Positions 61,281 through 64,000 of a stretch of 64,000 nt of DNA are shown here, piece by piece; within the stretch, counting starts at the first letter, position 1, and each line of letters begins with the position of its first letter. The notes beneath the pieces are model-generated. The model did not search any database, was not told the DNA's origin, and saw nothing but the letters and a program-made list of their open reading frames with translations. Both the position numbers and the translations under genes were made by a program. Origin of the DNA: JBLMXQ01 sp050257855 (GTDB lineage Bacteria > Acidobacteriota > Vicinamibacteria > Vicinamibacterales > CAVVIG01); assembly GCA_050257855.1 (NCBI GenBank), contig JBLMXQ010000008.1:12789-76788 (forward strand), given 5' to 3'.

Positions 61281-61662
61281 TCAGAGTCCCAGTCGTCGCG
61301 CGAGTTGTCGTTTCGCCGCGTCGACGAGGGCGAGGTACGTGAGGGTGACGCCAATCAGAAACGCGAAGTACGAGACGGGCAGCCTCGTGAAGCCCAGAAG
61401 GCGGCCATCAGCGTCACCGGCGGCGCCACACCGACGGCGACGATCAGGAGAGTGGTCACCGTCAGCGACCGGCTCGGCCGACTGCGAAACGGACGAGGGG
61501 ATTCGCGAACAGGTGGACCAGCTGAACGACGGCGGAGAGACGGCGCACCGGGGCCGCCTCGTTCGGACCGTACACGGCCAGGCGCCGCGCCGCCTCGGCG
61601 CCGCTGAGTCTCTCTTCAGCGCCCGGCATCAGCCCGTCGACGTGGTGGTCCATCGCGAGCAC
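61281..61662 (-). pseudogene. Decayed P-type ATPase (cation-transporting), large internal deletion
   Basis: Reading leftward, frame one gives the N-terminal ATPase motif LSGAEAARRLAVYGPNEAAP and LVHLFANPL, then ends. A shifted frame then gives SLTVTTLLIVAVGVAPPVTL, typical of the late membrane helices. A further shift gives LLGFTRLPVSYFAFLIG, LTYLALVDAAKRQL and a stop at 61281-61283, typical of the C-terminus of MgtA-like pumps. About 700 residues (phosphorylation, nucleotide and most membrane regions) are missing, and at least two frame changes are needed. It begins 18 bp after the GNAT stop. Confidence 0.75.
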
Positions 61663-61680
61663 GCCATCGCCTTCACGATA

Positions 61681-62286
61681 TCATTGTGGGAACGGGCGAG
61701 ATACCGGCGATGAAGGGATCCTGTCGGCGACGCCCCAAACGTCCGCGCCGTCGCACAAACGGCGCATGACCACCCGTCGCGCGGGATCGAGGCCTCGACG
61801 GGTTTCGTCCTGGACGACCGCACGCAAGGCAGGACTGAGCGCCTCCGACGGGATCGTCTCGAATCCAAGCCGCGCGTAGAACGGCATGTTCCACGGGACG
61901 TCTCGGAACGTCGTGAGCGTCACCGCGTGGCAGCCCGCAGCGGCCGCCCAGGCGCAGACGGCTCTGACGAGCGTCGTCCCGAGGCCGCGGCGCCCGTGTC
62001 GGGGGTGAACATCGATCTCCTCGAGATGAGCCACGGTTGGCTCGATGACCTCGATGTGCGCAAACCCCACGGGAACATCGTCCGCGAGGGCGACCCAGAG
62101 GTGGCCGCGACGTTGGGCGGTGTTCAGGACTTCGTCGCTGGTCGTCTCGCTGAGAACCGACTCCGGTGCGTGACCAGCAAGGAGTCTGGCAGCCGCGAGC
62201 TCGATCGCCGGCAGCACGGCGAGATCCCCGGGCCGGGCAGGTGCAAACGTGTACACAGGGCGGGTTGCAGGACCTGTCACCGTCAT
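61681..62286 (-). CDS. GNAT-family N-acetyltransferase
   Basis: 201 residues with the acetyl-CoA-binding core LEEIDVHPRHGRRGLGTTLV (motif A, R/Q-X2-G-X-G) and the following GCHAVTLTTFRDVPWNMPFYARLGFE. It acetylates an unknown small molecule or protein amine. The ATG at 62286 is 10 bp after the reductase stop, so it belongs to the sigma-factor operon. Confidence 0.88.
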   Translation of the reverse strand: MTVTGPATRPVYTFAPARPGDLAVLPAIELAAARLLAGHAPESVLSETTSDEVLNTAQRRGHLWVALADDVPVGFAHIEVIEPTVAHLEEIDVHPRHGRRGLGTTLVRAVCAWAAAAGCHAVTLTTFRDVPWNMPFYARLGFETIPSEALSPALRAVVQDETRRGLDPARRVVMRRLCDGADVWGVADRIPSSPVSRPFPQ

Positions 62287-62296
62287 CGGATGTCCC

Positions 62297-62788
62297 TTAC
62301 CGAGCGGCCGCTGCGATCAGAGCCCGCACGAGTTCCGCCACGCGGCGGTCGTGCTCCGGCCCTTTGGGGATCGGTTCTCCGCCGACGATCGTGGCGCGGA
62401 CCGCGGACAGCGTGTCGCGGAGCGCCTGCAGCCCGCGACGACCGCGGTCCGGTCCGGGCACCGCGGCCGTGATCGCGACGACTTTCCCTTCGAGCTCGCC
62501 AGAGCCGATCACCCAGTCGATGCCGTTCTTCAGGACGCCAGGCAGGCTGAAACCATATTCAGGCGATGCGATGAGAAGAGCATCGCATTCCGACAGCGCG
62601 CGCCTCCACCGGATGACGCTCTCCGGCGCTCCGCTCGCCTCGATGTCGGGATTGAAGTGGGGGAGATCCAGAAGGCCGTCAAACAGCGCCATCTCGATGC
62701 CCGGCGGGGTGGAGGCGGCGGCGATGTTGAGAAGCGCCAGGTTCCCGGACTTCCTCTGGAGGCTGCCGCAGATGCCAAGAATCCTCAT
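62297..62788 (-). CDS. NADPH-dependent FMN reductase-like flavoprotein
   Basis: 163 residues of flavodoxin-like fold. ILGICGSLQRKSGNLALLN binds the flavin phosphate and ASPEYGFSLPGVLKNGIDWV is the conserved family motif. Members reduce FMN, quinones, chromate or azo dyes with NAD(P)H. The ATG overlaps the anti-sigma stop by 4 nt. Position in a sigma/anti-sigma operon suggests a redox-stress role. Confidence 0.9.
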   Translation of the reverse strand: MRILGICGSLQRKSGNLALLNIAAASTPPGIEMALFDGLLDLPHFNPDIEASGAPESVIRWRRALSECDALLIASPEYGFSLPGVLKNGIDWVIGSGELEGKVVAITAAVPGPDRGRRGLQALRDTLSAVRATIVGGEPIPKGPEHDRRVAELVRALIAAAAR

Positions 62789-63732
62789 GGACGGCGACTA
62801 TCGAGCACCAGTGCGCGAACGCTGACAGGGCCGTTCCCGATTCCGAGATCGAGCGCGTAGATATCCTCGGCCGCACTCGTCGAGGATCGGCGCCGGGCAT
62901 CAGTGCTCCCGGTCGCCGCCAGCCCGCGATAGAGCGGCTCGCCGACGGCCTCGGCCAGCTTCAACAGGTCGTTTCGGACGACGTCCCCGGCGAAGAAGAC
63001 CATCTGATGCGGCGCGCGAAAGGACACGACCGACATCCCGTCGATCCGACTCGGCGAGGTGAGATGCGGAAGTGTCTCTCCCGGACGCGCGGGGGGGACA
63101 CCCCCATCGGCCGCCGTCACGAGCAATGACACCCGCTCGCCGAGATACGTGAACACGATGTGCGCGAATCGCCGCCCTTCGTACACGCACGCATGCCGTT
63201 CCAGGACGTGTGCCGGACCGGCGGCAGTCATGACATCGTCCGGCGGCAGGCGTTCGAGAACACGATAGGCGGCGCCGTAGCGCCGTACGGCGTCTTCGAG
63301 CGAGATCGGTTTCTCCGCCAACCGGAATTGCAGCGCGCAATATCGATGATCGCCGACAGCGGCGCGCGCGAGCGCACCGGTCGCCGTGATCCGGTCGCGG
63401 CCACGATACGCGAGGCCGATCGTCACGGCCAACGCCACCGTCGCAGCCAATGCCCACCAGCCACCGAATCTGACGCCACGACGGGCGGAGCCCCGATGGG
63501 CCGTGTCCCGCAGCACGGTCCGCAACTGCGCGATGAACTCGTGGCTTGGGCCGAGGTCGCGTGCGCGGTGAAAGGCCCGCTGCACGCCCTCGCGCAACGC
63601 GCGACGGCCTGCGAGATCGGCGCGACACGCCGGACACGTGTCCAGGTGACGCAGAATCTCATGGTTCGTTTCGGTGAGGAGCTCCTCGCCGAGAAACGAA
63701 TCTGCCATTTCACGAACGTCGCGGCATTCCAT
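62785..63732 (-). CDS. Zinc-finger (ZAS-type) transmembrane anti-sigma factor
   Basis: 315 residues. The N-terminal ECRDVREMADSFLGEELL and HLDTCPACRADL supply the His and two Cys of a zinc-binding anti-sigma domain. One membrane helix follows (about 95-112), then a long extracytoplasmic part of unknown fold. It should hold the adjacent ECF sigma factor inactive until a signal arrives outside the inner membrane. ATG 63732 has GAGG 6 nt upstream; GTG 63744, overlapping the sigma stop, is the alternative. Confidence 0.87.
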   Translation of the reverse strand: MECRDVREMADSFLGEELLTETNHEILRHLDTCPACRADLAGRRALREGVQRAFHRARDLGPSHEFIAQLRTVLRDTAHRGSARRGVRFGGWWALAATVALAVTIGLAYRGRDRITATGALARAAVGDHRYCALQFRLAEKPISLEDAVRRYGAAYRVLERLPPDDVMTAAGPAHVLERHACVYEGRRFAHIVFTYLGERVSLLVTAADGGVPPARPGETLPHLTSPSRIDGMSVVSFRAPHQMVFFAGDVVRNDLLKLAEAVGEPLYRGLAATGSTDARRRSSTSAAEDIYALDLGIGNGPVSVRALVLDSRRP

Positions 63733-63740
63733 GGGTGGCC

Positions 63741-64000
63741 TCACGGCCCGCTGACGATGGCCTGCCGTCGATGCGCGAGCTCCGCGCGGAGCAACGCGCG
63801 GCCGCGGTGGAGCCGCGACATCACCGTTCCCAGCGGAATCGCAAGCGCGTCGGCAGTCTCCTTGTACGTCAGCTCCTCCACGTCACAAAGGACGATGACT
63901 TCTTGAAACGGCACAGGAAGCCGCCCCAGCGCGCCGAGGAGCTCTTCGTCCGTGAGCTCCTGCGGCACCGGCGGCACAAAGGGAGTCGCGTGGCCGATCC
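63741..64000 (-). CDS. ECF-type RNA polymerase sigma factor, C-terminal part (partial at right edge)
   Basis: The frame is open to the right edge, so the start is outside. Visible is sigma region 4: ALGRLPVPFQEVIVLCDVEE, the helix-turn-helix LTYKETADALAIPLGTVMSR and the LHRGRALLRAEL end, all standard for extracytoplasmic-function sigma factors. The anti-sigma gene follows immediately. Confidence 0.92.
   Translation of the reverse strand, partial: IGHATPFVPPVPQELTDEELLGALGRLPVPFQEVIVLCDVEELTYKETADALAIPLGTVMSRLHRGRALLRAELAHRRQAIVSGP

Overview
The window is GC-rich (roughly two thirds G+C by eye), gene-dense and entirely chromosomal in character. The best lineage clue is the ABC-type permease at 38903-41359. 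It has the ADOP (acidobacterial duplicated orphan permease) layout, with two FtsX-like halves and no ATPase in the neighbourhood. Together with the multiheme cytochromes, the GNAT/acetyl-CoA synthetase fusion, the M61 peptidase and the many orphan sensor kinases, this points to an Acidobacteriota member, perhaps Vicinamibacteria-like. That is an inference from gene content; there is no rRNA here.

Left region (1-14.9 kb): a three-gene electron-transfer module (end of a NapC/NirT-like cytochrome, a DmsE/MtrA-type decaheme cytochrome, an MtrB/PioB-type outer-membrane barrel) closed by a canonical intrinsic terminator. Next is a ferrous-iron/heme operon (feoB, feoA, AhbD-like radical SAM), a zinc alcohol dehydrogenase behind a perfect CRP-type palindrome, Hsp20, and a two-gene operon for an unusual archaeo-eukaryotic-type primase and a sugar isomerase-like TIM barrel. 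A CBS protein and a pentaheme cytochrome follow.

Middle-left (13-30 kb): a leftward block with a DHOD-like oxidoreductase, a barrel protein, a ZIP transporter, the GNAT/acyl-CoA synthetase, UspA, a second DHOD-like protein and pyruvate:ferredoxin oxidoreductase. Then come a divergent pair of radical SAM proteins, a DUF4342/4TM pair, an M61 peptidase and two tiny proteins.

Regulatory hub (30-36 kb): a TPR protein, a PAS histidine kinase, a stand-alone receiver, an NtrC-type sigma-54 activator, a NifU-domain protein and a second sigma-54 activator with a cysteine cluster.

Right region (36-64 kb): an accessory mix. It holds an MFS pump, cupin and HAD proteins, ADOP permease and phosphopantetheinyl transferase, aldehyde dehydrogenase, an NmrA-like protein, an M48 peptidase, gamma-glutamyltransferase, a MarR/YciI pair, a GT39-type membrane protein, a BNR-repeat protein with a second PAS kinase, DUF305 and LVIVD proteins, and a phytoene-dehydrogenase-like flavoprotein. 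It ends with a second NifU protein beside a degenerate sigma-54-type AAA protein and a Crp/Fnr regulator, a decayed P-type ATPase, and an ECF sigma/anti-sigma operon running off the right edge.

The most striking signal is regulatory. A 14-bp palindrome (GCCGGAAATCCGGC and close variants) recurs upstream of feoB, uspA, the PFOR gene, the 29792 gene, the TPR gene, nifU-1 and the radical SAM pair. In six cases a sigma-54 -24/-12 promoter lies between it and the start codon, and in four of these the gap from palindrome to -24 element is 40-42 bp. The window itself encodes two sigma-54 activators and candidate kinases, so it looks like a locally encoded sigma-54 regulon for iron, Fe-S, electron-transfer and stress functions. 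Several of these promoters predict transcripts starting 1-6 nt before the start codon, in front of genes that lack a Shine-Dalgarno sequence.
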